Shown here: positions 27,836 through 37,031 of the stretch, piece by piece
Numbering within the stretch: the stretch's first letter is position 1
Layout: every line of letters begins with the position of its first letter
Assembly: GCA_021739765.1 (NCBI GenBank)
Contig: JAIPBD010000007.1
Span: 1-64,000 of the forward strand
DNA: 64,000 nucleotides
Direction of reading: 5' to 3'
From: Melioribacteraceae bacterium
Lineage (GTDB): Bacteria; Bacteroidota; Ignavibacteria; Ignavibacteriales; Melioribacteraceae
Notes under the pieces: generated by a model
What the model was told of the DNA's origin: nothing
Database searches by the model: none
Seen by the model: the letters and a program-made list of their open reading frames with translations, nothing else
Made by a program: the position numbers and the translations under genes

Positions 27836-29184
27836 CAGACTATACAGATAAAAAAATATCGATAGTTGGAGCGGAACGAAGCGGAATTGGCGCCGCTAAA
27901 TTGTGCAAAAAAATAGGCGCTATTCCATTTGTCAGTGACTCCGGTGATGAACAAAAATTATCAAAACGATTGGGAGAATTAAATACTTTTGGGATAGAGT
28001 ACGAATCAGGCAGCCACTCCGAACGGATTTATGATTGTGATCTGATGGTTCTAAGCCCTGGTGTTCCATCTTCCTCCAAAGTTGTTAAAAACGCGCTCGA
28101 TAAAAACATAGAAGTGATTAGTGAACTTGAGTTTGCTTCATATTTCTGCAAAGCAAAAATTATTGGAATAACCGGTACAAACGGCAAAACTACTTCAACG
28201 AAATTATGCGAACATACATTTTCCACAGCGGGAATAAAGTGTTTTGCCGCCGGCAATGTTGGATTAGCCTTTTCCGAAGTTGTTCTGGAAGCCACAGAAA
28301 ATGATGTGATAGCTCTGGAAATTTCAAGTTTTCAATTGGATCACATCAAAAAATTTCGACCTGATGTCGCGATAATTTTGAACATAACACCAGACCATCT
28401 TGATAGATATGAAAACAATTTTATGAAATACGCGTCGGCAAAAATGCGAATTACGGAAAACCAAACTCATGACGATTATTTCGTTTACAATAGTGATGAT
28501 AATATTATAAATACGATGATTAGCGGGGTAAAAGCGGTAAAAGTACGATTCGGATTGAATGAAAATTTACACGAAGGTTGTTATATCCTTAATAACAAAT
28601 TTCATTTTGAAGAAAATAAAAAAGACCAAGAAATTATTAGTGTGAAACAATTTGCCCTTAAAGGAAAGCATAATTATTTGAACGCGATGTCGGTTATCGC
28701 AGCCGCTAAATTGCTGAATCTAAAAAACACCGATATTAAAAAAGCAATGCAGACATTTAGCGGTGTTGAGCATAGGTTGGAATTTGTGAGAGAGTTAAAC
28801 GGAATTTCATTTATAAACGATTCAAAGGCAACGAATGTCGATTCAGTTTGGTACGCGTTGCAAAGTTTTAAGAATCCGTTGCGATTAATTCTCGGAGGAA
28901 TCGATAAAGGAAATGATTACGAACGAATCGCGGAACTCGTAATAAAAAATGTGGCCAAAATATACGCGATCGGGTCCTCCGCAGAAAAGATTGAAAAATT
29001 TTTCAAGGATAAAGTTGAAGTTGAGTGTTTCACGGATATGAATATTTGTGTGAACAAAGCATATCAAGATTCAAAAAAGAATGAGGTCATTTTACTTTCT
29101 CCGGCGTGTGCGTCATTCGATATGTTTAATAATTATGAGCATCGCGGCGAAGTATTTAAAGAAATTGTAATGAGTATTAACTGA
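27832..29184 (+). CDS. murD: UDP-MurNAc-L-Ala:D-Glu ligase MurD
   Basis: 450 residues from ATG 27832 (ATGA overlap with mraY); an upstream in-frame extension from 27748 lies wholly inside mraY and is unlikely. N-terminal dinucleotide-like fold (ISIVGAERSGIGAAKLC), ATP loop GITGTNGKTTSTKLC, NITPDHLDRY, EHRLEFV, INDSKATNVDSVWYAL and ILGGIDKGNDYE are all MurD signatures. It adds D-glutamate in the cytoplasm. Ends one base into ftsW. Confidence 0.95.
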   Translation: MTDYTDKKISIVGAERSGIGAAKLCKKIGAIPFVSDSGDEQKLSKRLGELNTFGIEYESGSHSERIYDCDLMVLSPGVPSSSKVVKNALDKNIEVISELEFASYFCKAKIIGITGTNGKTTSTKLCEHTFSTAGIKCFAAGNVGLAFSEVVLEATENDVIALEISSFQLDHIKKFRPDVAIILNITPDHLDRYENNFMKYASAKMRITENQTHDDYFVYNSDDNIINTMISGVKAVKVRFGLNENLHEGCYILNNKFHFEENKKDQEIISVKQFALKGKHNYLNAMSVIAAAKLLNLKNTDIKKAMQTFSGVEHRLEFVRELNGISFINDSKATNVDSVWYALQSFKNPLRLILGGIDKGNDYERIAELVIKNVAKIYAIGSSAEKIEKFFKDKVEVECFTDMNICVNKAYQDSKKNEVILLSPACASFDMFNNYEHRGEVFKEIVMSIN

Positions 29185-30293
29185 TGAAAACAGAGGCTAG
29201 AACATTAATCGCACTTTCGGGGTTGCTCATGATTATGGGAGCTCTAATGGTTTTTAGCGCGAGCGGAACTTATAGTGTCTTTAAGTTTGACAGCATTTAT
29301 ACACTGTTCAAATCTCATGTCGGCAAAATGATAATCGCGGTCGTCGCGATGATTTTTACCGCAATGACCCCATATGAATATTATGAGAAATATTCGAAAA
29401 AAATCATGCTTTTTATCATCGGCATTTTAATTCTCACACTGATATTCGGTTTGACAAAAAAAGGTGCAAGCAGATGGATCGATATAGGAATTATCAGATT
29501 TCAACCGAGTGAGCTGGCAAAAATATTTTTAATTGTTCATCTGGCGGAAATGATAAAACGAAAAGGTGAATTAATTCAAAATTACAAAAAGGGATTTCTC
29601 TTTTTTCTCATTTGGATTTTCGGAATCGCGTCACTCGTGTTATTACAACCAAATGTAAGTACTGCGTTTATCATTGTTTTAACCTCATTTCTGATTCTGT
29701 ATGTCGGCGGTGCGAAATTTTTACACGTATCCGGAACCGCAGTTTCCCTTGGCTCGATTGGCGCGATGGCAGCAATGATTTTACCTCATTCGCGAGCTCG
29801 TATACTTGGTTTTGTGAACAGTATAATGCACGGGAGCGAACCTAACATGCAAGTAAATCAAGCAAAGATTGCTCTCGGGAGCGGTGGATTTTGGGGAGTT
29901 GGGATCGGCCAGAGCAGGCAAAGTGATCTGTTTTTACCGGAATCATACGGCGATTTTATTTTTTCAATTCTTGGCGAGGAACTCGGATTAATCGGCGCCT
30001 TCGCGATGATTATAGTCTACCTGTTTGTTTTCTATGCGTCGATCAGAATAGCGAGATGTACGAGTGATAAGTTTGGGCAAATGCTCGCATTCGGATTATC
30101 AATTAATCTAATTCTCAGCGCATTGATCAATATGTCGGTTGTTCTTGGTGTAATTCCGACAACCGGGATTACACTGCCATTTGTAAGTTTTGGAGGGACA
30201 TCAATTATTGCGTTCAGTATATCCGTTGGAATATTGATAAATATAGGTTATCAAAATTATCGTAAATCTGAAATAGTGCCAATTATATTTTGA
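29184..30293 (+). CDS. ftsW: Peptidoglycan glycosyltransferase FtsW (SEDS)
   Basis: 369 residues and about 9-10 transmembrane helices. SEDS signatures: GASRWIDIGIIRFQPSELAK, LLQPNVSTAFIIVLT, SYGDFIFSILGEELGLIGA (with the catalytic-type acidic residue region), and ITLPFVSFGGTSII near the end. Polymerises lipid II at the septum together with FtsI. Position between murD and murG supports FtsW over RodA. Its stop lies inside a TTGA overlap with murG. Confidence 0.94.
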   Translation: MKTEARTLIALSGLLMIMGALMVFSASGTYSVFKFDSIYTLFKSHVGKMIIAVVAMIFTAMTPYEYYEKYSKKIMLFIIGILILTLIFGLTKKGASRWIDIGIIRFQPSELAKIFLIVHLAEMIKRKGELIQNYKKGFLFFLIWIFGIASLVLLQPNVSTAFIIVLTSFLILYVGGAKFLHVSGTAVSLGSIGAMAAMILPHSRARILGFVNSIMHGSEPNMQVNQAKIALGSGGFWGVGIGQSRQSDLFLPESYGDFIFSILGEELGLIGAFAMIIVYLFVFYASIRIARCTSDKFGQMLAFGLSINLILSALINMSVVLGVIPTTGITLPFVSFGGTSIIAFSISVGILINIGYQNYRKSEIVPIIF

Positions 30294-31393
30294 AAAATAT
30301 AGATTCTAAATATCGTTTCCTTTTTGCCGGTGGTGGTACAGGCGGGCATATTTTTCCGATAATTGCGGTGGCTGAAAAAGTAAGGGAATTGCTGCCGAAT
30401 TCGGAAATACTATTTGTAGGAACGGCGAATAAAATAGAATCAGAAGTAGTTCCCAAAGCCGGATTTAACTACAAATCAATCTGGATTAGCGGGTTTATCA
30501 GAGGAGAAGTTTTTCAAAATTTAATGCTCTTGTTAAAAGTGCCAATTTCATTAATTCAATCATTTATGATAGTTCGAAAATTGAAACCAGGGGTTGCTGT
30601 TGGTTCAGGCGCATATGTTTCCGCGCCGATTATTAAGGTTGCAGCGTTAACCGGTTCAAAAATTGTTTTACTCGAGCAAAATTATTTACCCGGAATTTCC
30701 AACAAACTATTACAAAACGATGCAAGTGAAATTCACACAACTTTTGAGGAATCGATAAAGTTTTTTAAGGATAAATCGAAAGTAAGAGCGACCGGAAATC
30801 CAATTCGAAGCGAACTCAAATTGATTGATAAAAACGAAGCAAAAGTCAAACTCGGATTTAATCCTGCAGCAAAGTTGATTTTGGTAATGGGTGGAAGCGG
30901 CGGATCGTTTTTTATTAACGAAACAATTAAAAAAATATTACCGCAATTAGTTTCATTAAAGATTCAAGTAAATTGGCAGACAGGAAATCGTTATTACGAA
31001 AGTTACAAGTTGGCGGGTAATGAAAGTGTGAAAATATATCCATTCTTTGAAAATTTAGTCGACGTGTATTCTGCAGCTGATTTGGTAATAGCGAGAGCGG
31101 GTTCAACAACGCTTACAGAATTATCGGTACTGGGTTTGCCTACAATACTTGTCCCTTCTCCAAATGTTGCAGGTGATCATCAAAGAAAAAATGCGAGATC
31201 ACTAGAAGAAAAAAATGCCGTCAAAGTGATTGAAGAAAAAGATCTTTCTTCAAATTTATTTGAATTGATTTCAAATACAATTAGTAATAATGAAGTTTTG
31301 GAAGAGTTAAAAGAGAATATTAAACATTTTGCAAAAAAAGATGCCGCCGAAACTATCGCCAAAAGAGTGATAGAATTGGCAGGGGCAGCATAG
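30290..31393 (+). CDS. murG: UDP-GlcNAc:lipid I transferase MurG
   Basis: 367 residues; GT28 family, converts lipid I into lipid II on the cytoplasmic face of the membrane. Conserved loops FAGGGTGGHIFPIIAVAE, VGSGAYVSAPIIKVA, VMGGSGGSFFIN and ARAGSTTLTELSVLGLPTIL are present. The start codon is TTG in a TTGA overlap with ftsW, the same arrangement as murE. Confidence 0.95.
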   Translation: MKNIDSKYRFLFAGGGTGGHIFPIIAVAEKVRELLPNSEILFVGTANKIESEVVPKAGFNYKSIWISGFIRGEVFQNLMLLLKVPISLIQSFMIVRKLKPGVAVGSGAYVSAPIIKVAALTGSKIVLLEQNYLPGISNKLLQNDASEIHTTFEESIKFFKDKSKVRATGNPIRSELKLIDKNEAKVKLGFNPAAKLILVMGGSGGSFFINETIKKILPQLVSLKIQVNWQTGNRYYESYKLAGNESVKIYPFFENLVDVYSAADLVIARAGSTTLTELSVLGLPTILVPSPNVAGDHQRKNARSLEEKNAVKVIEEKDLSSNLFELISNTISNNEVLEELKENIKHFAKKDAAETIAKRVIELAGAA

Positions 31394-31402
31394 GAAAATT
31401 GA

Positions 31403-32773
31403 ATGATACATCGTGTAATTAAAAACATACATTTTGTCGGAATTGGTGGAATCGGAATGAGCGGCATCGCCGAAATATTGCTTAATCAAGGATTTAATGT
31501 CTCCGGCTCCGATTTATCCTCAAGCGAAATCACGGAAAGATTTGCAGAAATGGGAGTAAAGATTTTCGAAGGACACAAGGCCGAAAATATTGAAGATGTT
31601 GATGTTTTGGTTTACTCGTCAGCGGTATCAATTGAGAATCCAGAAGTAAAAGAAGCTATTTCAAGGAAAATTCCGGTTATAAAACGAGCTGAAATGCTTG
31701 CTGAATGCATGCGAATGAAATATGGAATCGGAATTGCAGGAACACACGGAAAAACTACTACCACTTCGATGACAGGATTAGTCTTAACAGAAGGAAATCT
31801 CGATCCGACTATTATTGTGGGGGGGAAATTAAGCGGACTAGGCGGAACGAACGCTAGGTTGGGGAATAGCGATTACATTGTTGTGGAAGCCGACGAGTAT
31901 GATCGGACGTTTTTAAAGTTAACTCCGAGCATTGTTGCTATCACGACACTTGAGACTGAGCATCTTGATATTTACAAAGATCTCGATGATTTAAAAACCT
32001 CATTTATTGAATTCGCGAACAAAGTTCCATTTTACGGATTTAATGTATTGTGTTTGGATGAGCCAAATATCCAGGACATAATTCCGTTCATCAATAAAAA
32101 GATTATAACTTACGGTACAACATCGCAAGCTGACGTTCGCGCTATTGATATTGAATACAACGCCTACAACAGTTCATATACCATTATTTATAAAGGTGAA
32201 GATTTAGGGCGTGTTGAACTTCAGTTGCCCGGTAAACATTTGGTTAAAAACAGCCTTGTGGCATTTACTATCGGTAAAGAATTAGGCGTTGAAGTTGATA
32301 TAATCAAAAAATCACTCGCGGCATTTTCGGGTGTTTACAGAAGGTTCGAAACAAAATACAATAACGGAATTTTGGTGATTGATGATTACGCTCATCATCC
32401 GACTGAAATTAACGTAACACTCGATGGAATTCGAAATGGATGGAAAAGAAGATTGATCGCAGTTTTTCAACCGCATCTTTACTCACGAACAGTTGATTTT
32501 CATAAAGAATTCGGCCGTTCATTCTTGAATTGCGATATCTTCATTTGCACGGATATTTATCCGGCACGCGAAAAACCGATTGAAGGTGTAACCGGTAAAA
32601 TGGTTGCAGATGCGGCTTCGAGTTACGGCCATAAAAATGTTATTTACGAACCGGATAAAACAAAAATTCCGGAGTTGATTAACTCGCTTACCAAAGATGG
32701 GGATATTGTGGTTACAATGGGAGCCGGTGATATCTGGAAGTATGGTGAAAAATACGTGGAAATGTTGAACTAA
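31403..32773 (+). CDS. murC: UDP-MurNAc:L-Ala ligase MurC
   Basis: 456 residues. First amino-acid ligase of the peptidoglycan stem. N-terminal HFVGIGGIGMSGIAEILL, ATP loop GIAGTHGKTTTTSMTG, VVEADEYDRTFLKL, DDYAHHPTEI and FQPHLYSRT are typical of MurC. It follows murG by 9 bases. In many bacteria murB or ddl comes next; here ftsQ follows at 2 bases. Confidence 0.96.
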   Translation: MIHRVIKNIHFVGIGGIGMSGIAEILLNQGFNVSGSDLSSSEITERFAEMGVKIFEGHKAENIEDVDVLVYSSAVSIENPEVKEAISRKIPVIKRAEMLAECMRMKYGIGIAGTHGKTTTTSMTGLVLTEGNLDPTIIVGGKLSGLGGTNARLGNSDYIVVEADEYDRTFLKLTPSIVAITTLETEHLDIYKDLDDLKTSFIEFANKVPFYGFNVLCLDEPNIQDIIPFINKKIITYGTTSQADVRAIDIEYNAYNSSYTIIYKGEDLGRVELQLPGKHLVKNSLVAFTIGKELGVEVDIIKKSLAAFSGVYRRFETKYNNGILVIDDYAHHPTEINVTLDGIRNGWKRRLIAVFQPHLYSRTVDFHKEFGRSFLNCDIFICTDIYPAREKPIEGVTGKMVADAASSYGHKNVIYEPDKTKIPELINSLTKDGDIVVTMGAGDIWKYGEKYVEMLN

Positions 32774-32775
32774 TA

Positions 32776-33549
32776 ATGATGAAGAATCTAAAAAAAATAT
32801 TCGGCCTATTATTTTTTGGAAGTTTACTTCTGCTGGTATTCTTTATCTCATTTAATGTTGAGTTAACCGAAAAGCCAAAAATTCAAGTGATTGAAATTGA
32901 TGGAAATTTTCATATGTCGAAGGACAAATATTATGAATTTGCCAATTTGACGAACCGAAAAGAATATCCGTTGTTATCAACAAGTTTAATTAAAGACCGT
33001 TTCGAGAAACATCCTTATATACATCGCGCAGATGTAAAAATGGATCGTTCCGGAAACGTCTATGTAAAATTATTGGAAAAACAGTTTGAAGCCTTGCTGT
33101 TTCTAAAAGAAGATCAATATCTGATTACTACCGAAATGCAATTGGTAAAAGTATTGCCTTTTAGCAGAGCGATTAATTATCCGGTTATCAGCAATCCTAA
33201 AATGGCGGAAAATTCTGCTAACAATTTTGTATCTAAATCAAGTGACATTGTAACCGGACTTAAAATTGCATTCGCTTTGAAACTTTTAAGTCCTGTACTA
33301 TATGAAGGATTGGCTGAAATTGATTTGAGAAATGGGCGCGATATTCTTCTAATCTCCTCGCTTTTCGAATATCCGATTGTGGTTGGTAGAGGAAACGAGA
33401 TCGCTAAGGTGGCCTATTTTAATGAGTTATGGAAAAAACTTTCCGAGAATAAAATTAATGATGTTTTGGAATATGTTGACCTTCGATACGACGGTCACAT
33501 TTTTCTTGGTTTCCCAATTGATGAAACCAAAGACGGAGATGCTGCATGA
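32776..33549 (+). CDS. ftsQ: Cell division protein FtsQ/DivIB
   Basis: 257 residues: short cytoplasmic tail, one transmembrane helix (about 8-27), then a POTRA-type region (about 38-105; VIEIDGNFHMSKDKYYEFAN, HPYIHRADVKMDRSGNVYVK) and the FtsQ beta domain, ending YVDLRYDGHIFLGFP. Sequence identity in the family is low, but the topology and location before ftsA are convincing. Scaffolds the FtsBLQ complex in the periplasm. ATGA overlap with ftsA. Confidence 0.9.
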   Translation: MMKNLKKIFGLLFFGSLLLLVFFISFNVELTEKPKIQVIEIDGNFHMSKDKYYEFANLTNRKEYPLLSTSLIKDRFEKHPYIHRADVKMDRSGNVYVKLLEKQFEALLFLKEDQYLITTEMQLVKVLPFSRAINYPVISNPKMAENSANNFVSKSSDIVTGLKIAFALKLLSPVLYEGLAEIDLRNGRDILLISSLFEYPIVVGRGNEIAKVAYFNELWKKLSENKINDVLEYVDLRYDGHIFLGFPIDETKDGDAA

Positions 33550-34802
33550 GTGATAAATATGTTGTTGGGTTAGATTTAGGAACTACCAAAGTATGCTGCG
33601 TTATCGCGGAACGAAAAGGAGACCGCAGCGATATTCTCGGATTTGGAGTTTCTCCTTCGGAAGGGCTCAACCGAGGATTGGTAGCTAACATTGCAAAAAC
33701 AGCGGAAGCAATAAAAGAGTCGGTCGGAATCGCGGCCAACCGTGCGGGAATTGAAGTTACAAAGTTGAATGTTGGAGTAGCGGGCGAACATATAACAAGT
33801 CTTCGCCATCGAAATTACGTTACAATCAGCAATCAGGATAAAGAAATTGCGCAGGAAGATTTAGATAGATTAAAAGCTGATGTAAGAACAATTAGAATTC
33901 CTTCTGATCGGCAAATTCTACATATCATTCCCGAAGAATACTTTGTTGATAATCAAGGCGGAATAGAAAATCCGATCGGAATGTGCGGATCAAAACTTGA
34001 AGCGACAAATCATGTGGTTCTCGCATCAATTCCGGCAATTCAAAATATTAAAAAATCTGTCGAGCGAGCGGGCTACTCCGTTCGGGATTATATCCTTCAG
34101 CCGGTGGCTTCGAGTCTCTCCGTTTTAGAAGAAAATGAGATGGATCTTGGTGTGGTTCTGATAGATATCGGCGGTGGAACAACCGACATTGCGATCTATC
34201 AAGATAAAAGCATTAAACATACCAAAGTTATCGGTGTTGCAGGCCGGCAAGTTACAAATGACATCAGGGAAACTCTTGGTGTTGTAACAGCCGACGCTGA
34301 AAAATTAAAACGTGATTATGGATACGCTTGTGAAGAAGCAATTATAAAAGATCAGGAAATTATTATAAAAGGTGTTGGTGCAAGAGGTGATACAACTATT
34401 CCAAATTCGCTGTTAACACAGATTATCAGCGTAAGAATGCACGAACTATTTACAATGATAGATAACGAGCTTCGACACACAGGGTTTAAAAATAGAATTA
34501 AAGCCGGTGTAGTATTGACCGGCGGCGGCGCGTTACTACGAGGTGCGACAGAATTAGCCGAAGAAGTATTCGGTATGCCAACACGATTGGGAGTGCCTCT
34601 TTCATTGGCTGCGGGCTTAGCGCGAGAAATTGAAAGTCCGGAATTTGCTACGGTAGCCGGATTGATAAAAGGAATTCCTGGAAGTACTTCATCTGAAAAT
34701 ATTATTGATGAAGAAAAACCAATTAAGAAAAAGCAAGGCCCAAAAGGCAAAAAACTCAAAGGTGTTTTGAGCAACATCAAAGAATTTTTTAACGAATTAT
34801 AA
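33546..34802 (+). CDS. ftsA: Cell division protein FtsA
   Basis: 418 residues; actin-like ATPase that tethers FtsZ to the membrane. Phosphate-1 loop VVGLDLGTTKVCCVIAE, the 1C domain region, GVVLIDIGGGTTDIAIYQ (phosphate 2), and AGVVLTGGGALLRGATELAE (adenosine motif) are present. The C-terminal end (KGVLSNIKEFFNEL) can form the amphipathic membrane-binding helix. Overlaps ftsQ by 4 bases; ftsZ follows after 21 bases containing AAGGGAGG. Confidence 0.96.
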   Translation: MSDKYVVGLDLGTTKVCCVIAERKGDRSDILGFGVSPSEGLNRGLVANIAKTAEAIKESVGIAANRAGIEVTKLNVGVAGEHITSLRHRNYVTISNQDKEIAQEDLDRLKADVRTIRIPSDRQILHIIPEEYFVDNQGGIENPIGMCGSKLEATNHVVLASIPAIQNIKKSVERAGYSVRDYILQPVASSLSVLEENEMDLGVVLIDIGGGTTDIAIYQDKSIKHTKVIGVAGRQVTNDIRETLGVVTADAEKLKRDYGYACEEAIIKDQEIIIKGVGARGDTTIPNSLLTQIISVRMHELFTMIDNELRHTGFKNRIKAGVVLTGGGALLRGATELAEEVFGMPTRLGVPLSLAAGLAREIESPEFATVAGLIKGIPGSTSSENIIDEEKPIKKKQGPKGKKLKGVLSNIKEFFNEL

Positions 34803-34823
34803 ATCCACAACAAGGGAGGTATT

Positions 34824-36116
34824 ATGCCCCGATTCGTAACATTAGATCAGGACGAAAAAATGTCCGCAGTACTTAAAGTAGTTGGAGTAGGCGGAGGCGG
34901 ATGCAACGCTATCAACAGTATGATTAAAAGAGGTTTGAACGGTGTTGAGTTTATTGCCGTCAATACCGATGCTCAAGTTCTTGAATTGAGCAAAGCCGAT
35001 CACAAAATTCAGGTCGGAAAAAATATTACAAGAGGACTGGGAGCCGGAGCAGATCCAAATGTCGGAAGGCAAGCGCATGAGGAAGACCGTGAAGCATTAA
35101 CCAAAGTGCTTGAAGGAAGCGATATGGTTTTTGTAACAGCGGGAATGGGCGGAGGAACCGGAACCGGCGGAGGTCCGATAGTTGCTTCAATAGCAAAAAG
35201 TATCGGCGCGTTGGTAATCGGAATCATTACTAAACCTTTCGGTTGGGAAGGTAAAAAAAGAATGATTAATGCCAACGAAGGAATAAATGAGCTTCGTCAG
35301 TATGTCGATAGTTTGATAATCATTCCGAATGAAAGATTATTGAACATTTTAGATAACACAATTTCCGCTTCAACAGCGTTTGACAAACCAAATGAAGTTT
35401 TGTATGAAGCGACACGCGGAATTGCAGATATTATTACAATCCCGGGAATAATTAATGTGGATTTTGCCGATGTCCGTTCAGTAATGAATTCCAGCGGTGA
35501 AGCATTGATGGGATGCGGAATCGCAAGTGGTGAGAATCGGGCTATTGAAGCCGCTCAAAAGGCAATTTCTTCACCATTGTTAGAAGGTGTAAATATAAAA
35601 GGAGCAAAAAACATATTGTTGAATGTAACAGGCTCCGAAAATATGACAATGCAGGAAATCGACGAAGGTAACAAAGTTATTTATGAAGCTGCCGGCGAAG
35701 AAGCAAATGTGATTTTCGGTTGGGTGAACAAGGAAGAAATGAAAGAATATGTTTCCTACACTGTTATAGCCACCGGATTTGATTCACAATCCAACAGAAA
35801 AAAATCGCATTTGGATGAACATCTAAAAGAGAAAAATGAGATGGAACAGAGAGAACCGATCAAAAAGAAAAAAGCGGTTGGTGATTATCCGATATATGGG
35901 GGTAATTCCTACGAAAATTCTGATGATTTAAATGTCCCGACATTCTTCAGAATCAACAGATCCAAAAAGATGAACGAAGAAGAAAATGACGCCACCTCAG
36001 GATTTAAATATGATCAGATTGATGCTTTTGAAGAGGGAGATTCTCCCGTTAAAGGTAAATCCGATGATAATGACAAGGGCGATAACTCTTCATTTTTACG
36101 AATGATGATGGACTAA
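34824..36116 (+). CDS. ftsZ: Cell division GTPase FtsZ
   Basis: 430 residues; tubulin-like GTPase forming the Z-ring. The tubulin signature GMGGGTGTGGGPIVASIAKS, the N-terminal VGVGGGGCNAINSM, and the catalytic NVDFADVRSVM with Asp residues of the T7 loop are all there. The variable linker after ~320 is rich in charged residues. Two stretches look like C-terminal binding peptides: DLNVPTFFRINRS (368-380) and the true end NSSFLRMMMD. A strong SD (AGGGAGG) precedes the ATG, consistent with high expression. Last gene of the dcw cluster. Confidence 0.97.
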   Translation: MPRFVTLDQDEKMSAVLKVVGVGGGGCNAINSMIKRGLNGVEFIAVNTDAQVLELSKADHKIQVGKNITRGLGAGADPNVGRQAHEEDREALTKVLEGSDMVFVTAGMGGGTGTGGGPIVASIAKSIGALVIGIITKPFGWEGKKRMINANEGINELRQYVDSLIIIPNERLLNILDNTISASTAFDKPNEVLYEATRGIADIITIPGIINVDFADVRSVMNSSGEALMGCGIASGENRAIEAAQKAISSPLLEGVNIKGAKNILLNVTGSENMTMQEIDEGNKVIYEAAGEEANVIFGWVNKEEMKEYVSYTVIATGFDSQSNRKKSHLDEHLKEKNEMEQREPIKKKKAVGDYPIYGGNSYENSDDLNVPTFFRINRSKKMNEEENDATSGFKYDQIDAFEEGDSPVKGKSDDNDKGDNSSFLRMMMD

Positions 36117-36302
36117 AAAATATATTTCGATATGGGTTGATTGTTTCACCTTGTTGTGGAAAATAGGGGAGTAATTTATATTCTGGAAACTTTCAGCCCA
36201 TCTTTTATTTAATAATATTTACCCCTCCGAATAATTTAAATATCCTTAAGCGTTTTACTTATTCGAAAAATTACTATTTTACTAATTACTTAAAAATCTA
36301 CT

Positions 36303-37025
36303 ATGAAAAAATTACTCTTCATTTTATATATTTTCTTGGCATCAAGCCTATTTGCTCAAATGGAGCAAGTTGGTTGGATCGCAAAATTTGGTGTTGCAGG
36401 CGGATTTACTCCGAGTCTCGTGATGCCGAACCTGGGCCCGCTAAATTCGCAAATCAAAAATTTTGGCCTTGATGAAATTTCGAGCAACGGAGTTTTTTCT
36501 TACGGTGGTGCGGGATATGTTTATGTTTTATTTGTGCCGAATCTCAGAATCGGCGGAATCGGTTTCGGTGGATCATCGCTAACTGAATCAAATATCGGTG
36601 GTTTGAATCGAAAGGCTGAATATAATTACAGCCTTGCCGGTATTACTTTGGAATATACTTTGCCATTTATCAATAACATGGCTGTAAGTGTTGGAGCGAT
36701 ACTCGGCTCGGGCGAGGTGGAAATAGATCTTTATCAAAATCAAGGAAATGCTGATTGGGATGATGTTTGGACTGATTTTAATGCACCGAACAATACCACG
36801 AATCGTCAACTCAAAAATAATTTTTATACAATTACACCAACTTTAAATATTGATATTCCGGTCAACCGTTTTATTGCTGTCAGGGTTGGAGCCGGTTATG
36901 TAATGAGTCTCTCGGATTCTTGGACGGTAGATGAGTATTGGGAGCTTAAAAATGTTCCGGATGATTTAAACGGTAATTCGTTTTTCCTTCAAACCGGAGT
37001 TTTTATCGGATTTTTTGCTTTTTAG
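36303..37025 (+). CDS. Outer-membrane beta-barrel-like protein, function unknown
   Basis: 240 residues. Signal peptide (MKKLLFILYIFLASSLFAQ) then alternating hydrophobic and polar beta strands rich in Gly, Asn and Tyr (GVFSYGGAGYVYVLF, FIAVRVGAGYVMSLSDSW), ending in an aromatic strand, TGVFIGFFAF. This fits a small 8-stranded porin-like barrel, but no family signature is visible. It is separated from ftsZ by 186 bases and from the dehydratase gene by 6, so it may be the first gene of the polysaccharide operon. Confidence 0.65.
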   Translation: MKKLLFILYIFLASSLFAQMEQVGWIAKFGVAGGFTPSLVMPNLGPLNSQIKNFGLDEISSNGVFSYGGAGYVYVLFVPNLRIGGIGFGGSSLTESNIGGLNRKAEYNYSLAGITLEYTLPFINNMAVSVGAILGSGEVEIDLYQNQGNADWDDVWTDFNAPNNTTNRQLKNNFYTITPTLNIDIPVNRFIAVRVGAGYVMSLSDSWTVDEYWELKNVPDDLNGNSFFLQTGVFIGFFAF

Positions 37026-37031
37026 GAATTT

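Noticed and set aside
36117-36302. Terminator after ftsZ
   Set aside because: Only a long-loop, imperfect pairing (ATGGGTTGA with TCAGCCCAT) is visible, without a proper T run next to it, so I do not call it.
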